Both the position numbers and the translations under genes were made by a program. Below are positions 1 through 8,773 of a stretch of 64,000 nucleotides of DNA, piece after piece. The notes below the pieces were generated by a model. The model saw only the letters and a list, made by a program, of their open reading frames with translations, did not search any database and was not told where the DNA came from. This DNA is from CAKSNH01 sp964422725 (GTDB taxonomy: Bacteria > Bacillota > Clostridia > UBA1381): the NCBI GenBank assembly GCA_964422725.1, contig CAYRCC010000002.1, positions 46,714-110,713 on the forward strand. The letters are read 5' to 3'. Every line of letters begins with the position of its first letter. Within the stretch, counting starts at the first letter, position 1.

Positions 1-915
1 AAAATCCTCAAGTTTTGAATTTTTCACCTTATCAAATTTCGGACTTCCGAGTGCTAAAAACTTTTTCTCAACATCACCAAACATACCGCGGCAATTATTT
101 TTATTTTCAAATTTGCGAAATTCACTTATATATTTCTTTCGCACTTTTTCAGACTGTACAATAACCTTATCTGCATACATTGTCCCCGGAAGAACGCAAA
201 AATGCTCCTCCAACTCATCGTTAATCGCAACAAAATACGGAATATATATCAATTCATCAGTATATTTTTTCAGTTCACTCGCGTAAAATTTGGGGTGAAT
301 GCTTGTAACATAATTTTGGTCATCATAAGGATTATGTATGTAAATTATGTCAGGCCGTCTTTCTTCTATATTGTATTCTTTCCATGACACTATCGGCACA
401 TCAGGCGGATACTCGTATCCTTCATAGTGCATTCTGAGCGGTTTACCGTCAGATCCTCGGTCAAAGTACGGTATCGGAACAACATATGCATCGCAATTTT
501 CATCTTCATTTGCTTTTTTCCACACACTTTCAAGGCTGTCCCACATAGAGGCTTTATACGGCAAAAACACAACTTCAAGCCGAGCTTTGATATCATTTTT
601 AATGCTGTTTTCAGCCTGTATCATTTTTGAGTTCAAATTTTTATACGCCTTATCTGCCGTCATTCCCGTATCAATACCTTGATATACCGAAAAAATCTCA
701 TCACAGTACTCCTCCAAACAGTGTACCGGCAAACAATTCTCACCCTCAAATTCCTCTATCATACCACCCATTTGCACTGCCGTATTCTGACATTCCGCAA
801 GCATTGCACGCGCATTTTCAAATTCACTCTTTTTTATATGTCTTTTTATTGTATCATGCGCTTTATATAATGTACTGACTATTTCCAATAAGCTTTGTTT
901 CTGCGCTTTTCTCAT
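1..915 (-). CDS. CDP-glycerol glycerophosphotransferase-like protein (partial, C-terminus outside window)
   Basis: An open frame starts at the ATG at 915 (AGAGGAA just upstream) and runs 305 codons to the window edge without a stop. The protein begins MRKAQKQSLLEIVSTLYKA, has a helical N-terminal part of about 110 residues, then a Rossmann-like part with VFLPYKASMWDSLESVWKKA (about 137-156), RPDIIYIHNPYDD and KVIVQSEKVRKKY. I recognise this as a common Firmicutes family related to CDP-glycerol:glycerophosphate glycerophosphotransferases, which polymerise teichoic-acid-like chains; the exact substrate is unknown. The next gene upstream in transcription is a TarI/IspD-like cytidylyltransferase 25 bp away, so the two probably share a transcript and a surface-polymer pathway. 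Family from memory; function inferred. Confidence 0.72.
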   Translation of the reverse strand, partial: MRKAQKQSLLEIVSTLYKAHDTIKRHIKKSEFENARAMLAECQNTAVQMGGMIEEFEGENCLPVHCLEEYCDEIFSVYQGIDTGMTADKAYKNLNSKMIQAENSIKNDIKARLEVVFLPYKASMWDSLESVWKKANEDENCDAYVVPIPYFDRGSDGKPLRMHYEGYEYPPDVPIVSWKEYNIEERRPDIIYIHNPYDDQNYVTSIHPKFYASELKKYTDELIYIPYFVAINDELEEHFCVLPGTMYADKVIVQSEKVRKKYISEFRKFENKNNCRGMFGDVEKKFLALGSPKFDKVKNSKLEDF

Positions 916-940
916 ACCACATTCCTCTACTTACTTATGA

Positions 941-1657
941 TTAAATTCCAAAAACCTGCTGATTTTCTATTGCATCATACAACGCTCTGTAAATATAATA
1001 ATCTGCCGGCTCTGTAATTTTTATATTATTTCTCGTGCTTTTCACAAGATGCATCGGCTCATTATATATATGACACAAATGCGATGAATCTATTGTCTTT
1101 ATCCCCTCATTCTGCGCCTTTTCATATAAATTGAATATTCTGCCGTAATAAAACGACTGCGGCGCTTTGGCAACAAACATCTGTTCCCTCGGCGGAACGT
1201 CAACAATAACCTCAGCATTATCCGACCGCACAACGCTCTCTCTTACTTTTTCCGACGTAATTGCATTTCCGAATTTTCTGACAGAGCTGATATTTTCCAA
1301 AATCAGTTCCTCGTTTATCAACGGTCTTACGCCGTCGTGAATAAGAACAATATCGTCATCACTCACAAATTTCTTCATTGCTACCAAACCGTTATAAATA
1401 GAATCGTGTCCCGTTTCACCCCCTGGCACTATATCCACAACTTTTTGTATATCGTAGCGTTTTAAATATCCCCTCAATTCCGCTATCCAATTTTTAATGC
1501 AAATAACTACTATATTATCTACCTCAGCGCAATACTCAAAATGTTCTAAAGTATATATAATAATCGGTTTGCCGTGCATTTCCAAAAACTGCTTAGGTCT
1601 GGACCTCGAATTCATTCTCGTCCCCGTACCGCCCGCAAATATCAACGCTGTTACCAT
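941..1657 (-). CDS. TarI/IspD-family sugar-phosphate cytidylyltransferase
   Basis: A 238-residue nucleotidyltransferase. ALIFAGGTGTRMNSRSRPKQF (about residues 3-23) is the CTP-binding glycine loop with the conserved K/R-PKQF element; HDGVRPLI is the second family motif. The fold is shared by IspD (methylerythritol phosphate cytidylyltransferase) and TarI (ribitol-5-phosphate cytidylyltransferase). Because it lies between a CDP-glycerol-transferase-like gene and a small HAD phosphatase, a CDP-polyol activating role in teichoic acid or capsule synthesis is more likely than isoprenoid synthesis, but this is inference. The ATG at 1657 is preferred because AAGGGG lies about 7 bp upstream; an in-frame TTG 18 bp earlier overlaps that site. 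Spacing to the HAD gene is 27 bp. Confidence 0.8.
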   Translation of the reverse strand: MVTALIFAGGTGTRMNSRSRPKQFLEMHGKPIIIYTLEHFEYCAEVDNIVVICIKNWIAELRGYLKRYDIQKVVDIVPGGETGHDSIYNGLVAMKKFVSDDDIVLIHDGVRPLINEELILENISSVRKFGNAITSEKVRESVVRSDNAEVIVDVPPREQMFVAKAPQSFYYGRIFNLYEKAQNEGIKTIDSSHLCHIYNEPMHLVKSTRNNIKITEPADYYIYRALYDAIENQQVFGI

Positions 1658-1684
1658 TATAACGCCCCTTATCAATTTTATCTG

Positions 1685-2065
1685 TTATAATTTTTTATCT
1701 ATAACAATCTCCCTTTTCACAAAACAATCTCGCTCACCGTCAATTGCCACTGCCATTTTCAAGCCGGACGGCTTGTTATCATTCATCAAAATCCTTTCGC
1801 CGTACGGCGCACCGTAAATAATATTGTTATATCTTATTGAATTATCAGCCAAAAATTTCTCCGTCATTTTACTGTATTCTTCTGTTCTTGACGTTAGAAA
1901 TATAATCATATCGCTTTCCGGAATACTTTCAAGGAACTCTTTTGCACCGTTCAAAAGCGAATCCGACCCGTCAATTTTATATCCGTTGTGCTTTACTATT
2001 GTACCGTCCAAATCCAATATCCACGTATGCCCCAACGACGACAATACTAATTTTTCTTCTTTCAT
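1685..2065 (-). CDS. Small HAD-family phosphatase
   Basis: A 126-residue protein with the HAD motif I DLDGT (about residues 18-22; the first Asp is the usual nucleophile), motif II as FLTSR (about 56-60), and KP followed by AVAIDGE near the end. It is short for a HAD enzyme and lacks a cap domain, like the small HAD proteins encoded in capsule and teichoic acid clusters. It is the first gene of the minus-strand group, so it probably acts on a phosphorylated sugar or polyol feeding the cytidylyltransferase. A GTG start at 2071 is also possible: AAGGA lies 4 bp before the GTG and 10 bp before the ATG. Substrate unknown. Confidence 0.72.
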   Translation of the reverse strand: MKEEKLVLSSLGHTWILDLDGTIVKHNGYKIDGSDSLLNGAKEFLESIPESDMIIFLTSRTEEYSKMTEKFLADNSIRYNNIIYGAPYGERILMNDNKPSGLKMAVAIDGERDCFVKREIVIDKKL

Positions 2066-2071
2066 AGCCAC

Positions 2072-2385
2072 TCATTCCTTAAATCCCGTACCATTTACAT
2101 TCATCGGTCAAAGCCGAAAAATAACATATTTCGCCTTCAACCGACTTTCTGTGCGGTACAAATGTCAACTATATTATTTTTCGTCATTTTCGTCATTTTC
2201 TTTAGCATTTTATATAATATACATAAATATTGTATCACAAATTAGGCATAATGTGAAGTTTTTTATAAAAATACACAATTATAGGCTGTAAACCTGTAAC
2301 GATTTTGCCCGTCAATCGTTGTCCGCAAATGTTTCTCGGCAGTCCATACCGGCACACCGCATAGTTCTTACAGTGTGCTTTGGTA
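2072..2385. other. Intergenic leader and AraC gene 3' end
   Basis: About 314 bp without a credible gene. It holds the sigma-A promoter at 2229-2257 and a leader of about 155 nt for the HAD/cytidylyltransferase group. The leader contains two tandem copies of CGTCATTTT (2182-2199). A short inverted repeat AACGATT/AATCGTT (2298-2320) lies downstream of the AraC gene but has no U-tract, so it is a weak terminator candidate. A 62-codon frame (2235-2423) overlaps the AraC gene end and looks spurious. Confidence 0.5.
2229..2257 (-). promoter_or_regulatory. Sigma-A promoter for the HAD/TarI-like group
   Basis: Read on the minus strand: -35 TTCACA (2252-2257), exactly 17 bp, -10 TACAAT (2229-2234). 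Expected start near 2222, giving a leader of about 155 nt. Confidence 0.6.
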
Positions 2386-3189
2386 TCAACTATTGTTTTT
2401 CCTATACGCAATCGGTGCTGCACCGACTATTTCCTTAAATGCCGTAGAAAAATAATTGCTGTCATTAAAACCGCAGTCATACGCAACGGTTTTGATTGAT
2501 TTGTCGGTGTTGTCCAGCATATCCTTTGCGTGGTGTATTCGTATATTTGTCAAATATTCCTTAAAATGAATTCCCGTATTTTCGTAAAAGAGGGTTGAAA
2601 GATAATTCGGTGTCAGCTTGAATTTCTTTGAAATATCTTTTAAAGTTAAGGGACTATTGTAATTTTGATTGGCATATTTAATCAGACGCTCGACCGTGGG
2701 ATTTGTTATCTTATTGTCCGTAACGGCATAGCTGTCCATATTTCGTGCCAAATGTACAAGCATAATATTCAGATAATAAATTGAAAGCTTTTGCGAAAAA
2801 ATATCATTCTTACCTTTTTCGGCTTTAAAGTTTTTAATCAGCGTATTTATAAATTTAGTATCTGTCGGAGCGTATACTCTGTGTGAGAACAGCCTGCCGA
2901 TTTCGGGCATAATATCCGCATCAATCGCATTATCCGTAAAATTCCAAATGATTCGCTCGTATGTAGCGGCACTGTTGCGTGTTTTGTGGATTGCACCTTT
3001 TGGAATAATCGTTATATTCGAGGGTGCAACGGAATATACCTGATCCTTTATGAATAATTCAAGACTGCCCGAAATCAGATAAATCATCTCATATCCCTCG
3101 TGAATGTGAAAAGCCGGTGCACCTAATATATTTGGTGCCGAATAATCGAAAGCAAAATCCTTGTGCATTTTATATTCCAACGCTTGCAT
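2386..3189 (-). CDS. AraC-family transcriptional regulator (divergent from GH105/PL11)
   Basis: A 267-residue regulator. Residues about 1-90 form a cupin-like sensor domain (HIHEGYEMIYLISG, IPKGAIH). The last about 100 residues carry two helix-turn-helix motifs, with LTLKDISKKFKLTPNYLSTLF and the family signature IKTVAYDCGFNDSNYFSTAFKE. It is transcribed away from the GH105 gene across a 145-bp intergenic region. This arrangement is typical of local activators of pectin-oligosaccharide genes, so an unsaturated rhamnogalacturonan disaccharide or a related sugar is the likely inducer (inference). No membrane or two-component features are present. Confidence 0.9.
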   Translation of the reverse strand: MQALEYKMHKDFAFDYSAPNILGAPAFHIHEGYEMIYLISGSLELFIKDQVYSVAPSNITIIPKGAIHKTRNSAATYERIIWNFTDNAIDADIMPEIGRLFSHRVYAPTDTKFINTLIKNFKAEKGKNDIFSQKLSIYYLNIMLVHLARNMDSYAVTDNKITNPTVERLIKYANQNYNSPLTLKDISKKFKLTPNYLSTLFYENTGIHFKEYLTNIRIHHAKDMLDNTDKSIKTVAYDCGFNDSNYFSTAFKEIVGAAPIAYRKNNS

Positions 3190-3292
3190 GGGCTGTCCCT
3201 CCTTTTAGATTATTATATATTATTATTGTAGTTTTTTCAAGATTTTCAGAATAAATTTTACTTTTTTAAATGAAAAACTTAAAATAACACTG

Positions 3293-3298
3293 TATAAT
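3293..3298 (+). promoter_or_regulatory. -10 element of the GH105-PL11 promoter
   Basis: TATAAT at 3293-3298, about 37 bp before the GH105 ATG. No good -35 hexamer sits 16-18 bp upstream, which is what an activator-dependent promoter under the divergent AraC protein would look like. The SD-like AGGG is at about 3322. Confidence 0.5.
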
Positions 3299-3334
3299 GT
3301 AATTAAATAAATCATACAAAGGCAGGGAAAAATT

Positions 3335-4417
3335 ATGAATGCTTTAACATATGCCAAGCTTGGCACAGACACAATAATGAAAAAATACACGCCGTCCGAG
3401 CTGCCTCCCAACCACAGATTTCATTATCACCAGGGAGTATTTCTGACAGGTGTTGAGCGGGTGTATGCACTTACAAAGGATAAGAAATATTACGACTACA
3501 TAAAAGCATGGGTGGACTGTCATTTGCAGAAAAACGGCGATTGTCCGACCTGTCATACAGATGAGTTTGACGATATGCAACCGGGACTTTTACTGTTTGA
3601 CCTTTACGAAACAACAAAAGACGAACGATATAAAATTCTGCTTGACAGAATTATCAAAGCAGCGGAAGAACACCCCAAAAACGCACTCGGCGGAGTATGG
3701 CACAAAAAGTTTATGAAAAATCAGATGTGGCTGGATTGTATGTATATGATGGGTGTTGTTGTTACACGGTATGCGGTTACGTTCGATAAGCCGTATCTTA
3801 TCAAGGTGGTACACAGACAGATGCGTTTGATGTACGAGAATATGAAAAATCCCCAAACGGGACTGTTGTATCATGCTTGGGACGATTCAAAGGAAGCACC
3901 GTGGGCGGATAAGGCTACGGGCTGTTCGCCGGTGCATTGGGGCAGAGCTATGGGCTGGTATGTTGTAGCTTTGGCGGAGATTATAGAAATGCTCCCCGAT
4001 GACAACGAGTATAAAAACGATTTCATCGCAGCGGAAAAGGAACTGTTAAGTTCGGTAATAAAATATCGTGACAGCAAGACGGGATTGTGGTATCAGGTTA
4101 TCGACAAGGGGGATGTAAAGGGCAACTGGCACGAAACCTCTTGCTCGTGCTTGTTCACTTATGCGATAGTCAAATCGGCACGACTGGGTGTTATCGATAA
4201 TATCGGCAAGGATTTCGTAGAGGAATGTTATAACGGTATTCTTACCATGGTTAATGTATCGGGCGAAAAACTTGGTATAAATGGTGTGTGCATCGGTACG
4301 GGTGTCGGAGATATAAATTATTATTTTGAACGTGAAACCGTAGAGGACGATTTACACGGAATGGGTGCATTCATACTGATGTGCAGTGAAATAGCAAAAA
4401 GTGAGAAAGGTGAGTAA
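3335..4417 (+). CDS. GH105 unsaturated rhamnogalacturonyl hydrolase
   Basis: A 360-residue (alpha/alpha)6-barrel hydrolase of the YteR/GH105 type. It removes the 4,5-unsaturated galacturonyl residue from the non-reducing end of products made by rhamnogalacturonan lyases. Visible marks are FHYHQGVFLTGVERVY near residues 29-44, NQMWLDCMYMMGV where D134 is at the family's catalytic aspartate position, and HWGRAMGWYVVALAEI. There is no signal peptide, so it should work in the cytoplasm on imported oligosaccharides. Its stop is 2 bp from the start of the secreted PL11 lyase, indicating a tight two-gene operon whose products act in sequence on either side of the membrane. Length is typical for the family. 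Confidence 0.92.
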   Translation: MNALTYAKLGTDTIMKKYTPSELPPNHRFHYHQGVFLTGVERVYALTKDKKYYDYIKAWVDCHLQKNGDCPTCHTDEFDDMQPGLLLFDLYETTKDERYKILLDRIIKAAEEHPKNALGGVWHKKFMKNQMWLDCMYMMGVVVTRYAVTFDKPYLIKVVHRQMRLMYENMKNPQTGLLYHAWDDSKEAPWADKATGCSPVHWGRAMGWYVVALAEIIEMLPDDNEYKNDFIAAEKELLSSVIKYRDSKTGLWYQVIDKGDVKGNWHETSCSCLFTYAIVKSARLGVIDNIGKDFVEECYNGILTMVNVSGEKLGINGVCIGTGVGDINYYFERETVEDDLHGMGAFILMCSEIAKSEKGE

Positions 4418-4419
4418 CA

Positions 4420-7400
4420 ATGAAAAAGAAAGTAATATCCGGTATACTTGCGGTGCTGATGGCTGTGCAATCGGCATCGGCGGTATTGGCGGCATCATCA
4501 TACAACAATAATACCTATTTTGATGAGTGGGACAGTGAAAATTTATCATCAAGATATACTCGTCAGGCGGAAAAGTTGGATAGAGGCGTGGTTGCAGTGA
4601 AAACAGCGGATATGGATCATGTGTTCATCAGCTGGAGGCTTAACGGATATGAGCCCGAAAATTCCAAATTCAATATTTATCGTGACGGAGTTCTTATCAC
4701 TGCCGAGCCGATTGAATTGACTAATTTCAAGGATTTTGACGGAGATGTAAACAGTAAATATTCTGTCGGACTTGTGGTGAACGGTGAAGAAACGGAATGT
4801 TCACAGCCTGTCGGAGTGTTGGAAAATCAATATTTGGAGATTAAGCTTGCACCGCATCCGCCTGTTACTACATTGGATATTGTAACCGATGGTTCTTCCG
4901 AAACACTTCTTGATAAACCTGCCACGTACGGAGCAAACGACGTTCATGTGGCTGATTTGGACGGTGACGGCAGATATGATTTTCTTGTAAAATTAGTTCC
5001 CTCAAATCAGAATGACCCTATGGGAAATTATGCGGATAAAACGTATTTAGATGCTTATACACAAGACGGCGAGCATTTATACAGAATTGATATGGGTGCA
5101 AACCTCCGCTCGCAAAGACATGGCATACAGCCGTTGGTATATGATTTTGACGGTGACGGAAGAGCGGAGATTGCGGTTATGACGGCAGACGGTACAGTAT
5201 CGCTTCGTCCCAATCCGAACGGTAACGGTACTTACGGTACATTCGGCGGATTTGACAGCCAACCCGATATTTACGGTACGCTTGATGCGAATTATGATGT
5301 AATCAGCGTTATCGGCGACCCTCGTGAGGTGGGAAAAAGCGTACAGCACGGAAAATGGGTACAGGATAAAGACGAATATTATATGAATCAGGAAGGACCG
5401 CTGTATCTGACGGTTTTTGACGGATTAACGGGCGAAGAAATCGATACAATTCCGTATGATCCGCAGACAAGCCGACAAGGCTATGAAATTGCCGTAAACG
5501 GATATTCCGAAGGTGCAATTACGGTAGACGGATTCACGTTTGACGGCTATGCTTTGCCCGAGGGTGCTATGCCGATAAATACAGCCTCGGAAAAGGGTGC
5601 AAGAGAATGGGGAACATATCCGAATCACCCGTGGCGAAACAATTCCGCTGTTGCATATTTAGACGGAAAAACTCCGGGTATGGTGTTTCAAAGAGGTATC
5701 TATATGGGACGTGTAGCCTTGGCGGCATATACGCTGGAGAAAACATCTGACGGAAAAAGACAACTTGTTCAGGAATGGCGTGCAGATACATATGATTCAT
5801 CAAGCGAGGGCGGACAAAAGCGTTTCGGCGGAATTGATGCACAGGGTAATCACAATATTTCTGTAGGGGATTTGGACGGCAGCGGACGTGATTCATATAT
5901 TATTGGTGCCTCGGCTGTAAAATATGACGGTACATTGCTGTGGACAACAGGCAGAGGTCACGGTGATGCACAGCATTTGGGCAAGTATGATCCGACACGT
6001 AAGGGATTGCAGTTTATGTCGGTGCATGAACGTTCGCCGTTCGGATTTTCGTTCCTTGATGCATCGACAGGCAGGGATATTGCAAAACGACAGTCGGCAG
6101 ATGCGGATACAGGTCGCGGAATTGTCGGTATATGGGGTGATTTTGACGGTGCACACGCAGTGATAAGTGCATCGGAATCGACAGGCGGATATACATATAA
6201 GGGCGGAGTCGGCTCTTCAGATGCATTGGCAAAGCTTGAAAATGTTCATAATTTGCCGAATGTGGCAGACAGTGAAACAGGAAAAGCAACACAGCTTGCA
6301 AATTTCCGTATTTATTGGGACGGAGATTTGTGGGACGAAATTATGGACGGCTATGACGAAACCGGTACAAAGGACAGGGAAATGGAATACGGAATTTATA
6401 AATATTCCGAAGATACCGACAAGGTAGAATTACTATTCAGCACCGAGGGTGCAAAAACCATTGATTTTACAAAAATGCCGCCCTGTGCGGTTGCGGATAT
6501 TTTCGGCGATTGGCGCGAGGAATTTATCGCAAGAAGTGCCGATGATACGGCAATACGAATTTATACAACGGTTATTCCTACCGAATACCGCTATTATACA
6601 TTTATGCATGATGCATTGTATCGTGTAAGTGCGGCACGTCAGTGGTCGGGATATAATCAGCCGCCGCATATCGGCTTTTATCTGGCGGATCGTGACGGTC
6701 AGCGTGACCTGCAGCCCAAAGCCAATATTTATACGGCAAACGGCGAAGGTATTTTCATAGACGGTCAACCTCAAAAGGAGCTTGATGTTATATCGGGCGA
6801 AATTAATACAAAATTGTCGGTCGATGCGGCATCAAATCCGAGTGAAACAGAGCTTAAATATCAGTGGTACGAAACAACGGGGACAGTAAATGAGTTTTCA
6901 AGACGGCCTGTTGAGGGTACGCCTATCAGCGGTGAAACAAGCAGTGAATTAAATCTGCCGAGTGATTTATCTGTCGGCGAGCATTATTATTACTGTGTAG
7001 TCAGTGCGGACGGAATTGCGGAAAAAACAAGCTTTACATCAAGGGTAAATGTGCTTGCAAGTGCGGAAATTGAAATAACAAAACAGCTTCCGTCAACGGT
7101 TGAAACGATTGTCGGAAATATTGACAGCAAGCTGGAAACAGATGCAAAGGTCACACCGTCAGATGAAATTTCGTATCAGTGGTACAGCTGTACGGATTCG
7201 GACGGCTCAAACGCACAAGCTATTGAAAGCGAAACGGACAAAGTCTTTGAAATACCTAAGAATTTGGGTGTCGGAACGTATTATTACTACTGCGTGGTTA
7301 GTGCGGACGGTGCGGAAAGTGTAATGAGTAAGATTACAGCCGTTAAAGTGAATTATGACTTGTATAAGCTGTATGACGGTAATAATTTTACAGATACAAA

Positions 7401-8397
7401 TAATGTGTGGTTTACAAATGACGGCGGTGTCGGCTCGGCAAATTTGAAAGTAACTGTGAATACAGCTGTGTCGGACGGAATTTCGGGAGTGGTTGACAGC
7501 TATGCGAATATTGCGGGTAAAATTTCGGGTAATAGGTCGGTGGTTGCAAATATAAAATCCGCACCGCAGGAGGCTTTGTCGGCGAATAAGGAATATTTCA
7601 TCGAGTATGATGTGCGATTTGAATCGACGTCGGCAGGCTATATTGATGTGGGTATTTGGCCCGAAAATGCAAATGTGGGAAAAACAAATGCGATAGCTCG
7701 TTTGACTATGAATCAAAATAAAGAGCTTTATTGGGCGGCGAATACACAGCGTGGTGCAAGCTCGACGGAAAACGGAACAAAAATCAACGATTTTTCGGGG
7801 ACCCTAAATCAGTGGATGCACGTTCAGCTTAATCTTAATTATGAAACGATGACGGGAACAATCCGCATTACATCGAACGAGCCGAATAAGGCAGACCTTG
7901 AGTATAATGCAGAGTTTTTGTTGAAAAAGACGGTAGACGGCGAAAAAACAGCTGTTTCCGATTCAATAGGACAGTTCGGTGCGTTTTTCCAGCGTTCGAC
8001 AACGGCAGATGCGTCGGTAAGTATCGCAAACGTGCATTTCTTTACGGTGGATAAAGCTCCGGCAGTAAAGGAAGGAATTACAGCGGCAATAACCTCGGAC
8101 AGCTTGAAATATGAAAACGGTGCGATAACGGGAAATGTATCGGTAAATGTTGCAAATTACGAAACCGATAATTTATCGGCATCGGCAATATTGGCTGTTT
8201 ATGATAATGAGGGCAAGCTGATTTTCACTCAAATTAAGAATGAAGTAAATCTCGCAAAGGGTGACACCAATACAATAGATTTTGATGAGGTTAATATATC
8301 AGATGCAGATGCAGATTCGTATAAATATAAGGTGTTTATTTGGGACTTTGCAGCATCAATGAAGGCATTGACGGAAGTAATCGGTGCTGATGTTTGA
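4420..8397 (+). CDS. Secreted rhamnogalacturonan lyase (PL11), multidomain
   Basis: A 1325-residue secreted enzyme. A lipid-free signal peptide (residues 1 to about 25, ending VLAAS) is followed by an Fn3-like N-terminal domain (LDRGVVAVKT and ISWRLNGYEP are PL11 hallmarks) and the eight-bladed beta-propeller catalytic domain (about 150-770), rich in calcium-binding loops such as DLDGDGRYD, DFDGDGRAE and DLDGSGRD. After PHIGFYLADRDG the propeller ends. Two Ig-like repeats follow (about 786-870 and 896-970, each with YQWY and a YYYCVVSADG strand), then a LamG/CBM-like sandwich (about 980-1210) and a C-terminal domain (about 1219-1325) ending in a VFIWD segment. No cell-wall anchor is visible. 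It should cleave the galacturonosyl-rhamnose backbone of rhamnogalacturonan I by beta-elimination, feeding the upstream GH105. Confidence 0.93.
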   Translation: MKKKVISGILAVLMAVQSASAVLAASSYNNNTYFDEWDSENLSSRYTRQAEKLDRGVVAVKTADMDHVFISWRLNGYEPENSKFNIYRDGVLITAEPIELTNFKDFDGDVNSKYSVGLVVNGEETECSQPVGVLENQYLEIKLAPHPPVTTLDIVTDGSSETLLDKPATYGANDVHVADLDGDGRYDFLVKLVPSNQNDPMGNYADKTYLDAYTQDGEHLYRIDMGANLRSQRHGIQPLVYDFDGDGRAEIAVMTADGTVSLRPNPNGNGTYGTFGGFDSQPDIYGTLDANYDVISVIGDPREVGKSVQHGKWVQDKDEYYMNQEGPLYLTVFDGLTGEEIDTIPYDPQTSRQGYEIAVNGYSEGAITVDGFTFDGYALPEGAMPINTASEKGAREWGTYPNHPWRNNSAVAYLDGKTPGMVFQRGIYMGRVALAAYTLEKTSDGKRQLVQEWRADTYDSSSEGGQKRFGGIDAQGNHNISVGDLDGSGRDSYIIGASAVKYDGTLLWTTGRGHGDAQHLGKYDPTRKGLQFMSVHERSPFGFSFLDASTGRDIAKRQSADADTGRGIVGIWGDFDGAHAVISASESTGGYTYKGGVGSSDALAKLENVHNLPNVADSETGKATQLANFRIYWDGDLWDEIMDGYDETGTKDREMEYGIYKYSEDTDKVELLFSTEGAKTIDFTKMPPCAVADIFGDWREEFIARSADDTAIRIYTTVIPTEYRYYTFMHDALYRVSAARQWSGYNQPPHIGFYLADRDGQRDLQPKANIYTANGEGIFIDGQPQKELDVISGEINTKLSVDAASNPSETELKYQWYETTGTVNEFSRRPVEGTPISGETSSELNLPSDLSVGEHYYYCVVSADGIAEKTSFTSRVNVLASAEIEITKQLPSTVETIVGNIDSKLETDAKVTPSDEISYQWYSCTDSDGSNAQAIESETDKVFEIPKNLGVGTYYYYCVVSADGAESVMSKITAVKVNYDLYKLYDGNNFTDTNNVWFTNDGGVGSANLKVTVNTAVSDGISGVVDSYANIAGKISGNRSVVANIKSAPQEALSANKEYFIEYDVRFESTSAGYIDVGIWPENANVGKTNAIARLTMNQNKELYWAANTQRGASSTENGTKINDFSGTLNQWMHVQLNLNYETMTGTIRITSNEPNKADLEYNAEFLLKKTVDGEKTAVSDSIGQFGAFFQRSTTADASVSIANVHFFTVDKAPAVKEGITAAITSDSLKYENGAITGNVSVNVANYETDNLSASAILAVYDNEGKLIFTQIKNEVNLAKGDTNTIDFDEVNISDADADSYKYKVFIWDFAASMKALTEVIGADV

Positions 8398-8448
8398 TTT
8401 GTTAACAATATAAAAATAGTTTCTTTCTCTCTCTTTAATTATAGCATA

Positions 8449-8483
8449 AATGCGAAAAGGCTTGTTTTAAGTCTTTTCGCATT
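8449..8483 (+). terminator. Terminator after the GH105-PL11 operon
   Basis: Perfect 11-bp inverted repeat AATGCGAAAAG (8449-8459) and CTTTTCGCATT (8473-8483) with a 13-nt loop, located 52 bp after the PL11 stop codon. Confidence 0.75.
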
Positions 8484-8680
8484 TTGCGGTTATCGCGGAA
8501 TACATTGTGATAATGAATTTCATTGCACTACAGCTGCCCGTATCATTTCGTTTTAACGGCAGATTTATGTTTAAAATTTTAACGGATACAGAAAATCAAT
8601 AAAAATACCCGAATTTGTCTGCCGGCTCACCGCAAAACGTGAGTATCGGAAGCAAGACTCAAATTTTTATCCGCAGCACA

Positions 8681-8730
8681 AACGGGTTATGGCAAAATGA
8701 TTTTTAAATATCATTTTGCCATAACCCGTT
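8681..8730. repeat. Perfect 21-bp inverted repeat downstream of abrB
   Basis: Left arm 8681-8701 and right arm 8710-8730 are exactly complementary, with an 8-nt AT loop (8702-8709). The hairpin is far stronger than the nearby terminator but has no T-tract on either side. It lies 43 bp beyond the abrB stop codon, so it may block read-through or stabilise the abrB mRNA 3' end. It could also be one copy of a dispersed repeat. Confidence 0.8.
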
Positions 8731-8773
8731 GATTTTCCGGTCATCTATCGCCAACCCGATAATCCGCCGACTA

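Larger units (their letters stand above)
8398..8773. other. Intergenic region between PL11 and abrB
   Basis: Convergent intergenic region of 376 bp. It contains the PL11 terminator (8449-8483) and a perfect 21-bp hairpin (8681-8730). The stretch 8490-8680 shows no gene, promoter or repeat I can support on either strand. Confidence 0.6.

Noticed and set aside
427..878. Several plus-strand frames of 60-85 codons in the first kilobase
   Set aside because: They lie opposite the better supported minus-strand CDP-glycerol-transferase-like frame and have no SD or family resemblance.
941..1657. Isoprenoid gene ispD
   Set aside because: The fold fits, but the surface-polymer neighbours and the lack of ispF or other MEP genes favour a TarI-like role; the specific ispD label is not supported.
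2235..2423. 62-codon minus-strand frame downstream of the AraC gene
   Set aside because: It overlaps the AraC coding end, has no SD, spans the promoter region of the next group, and its composition is not protein-like.
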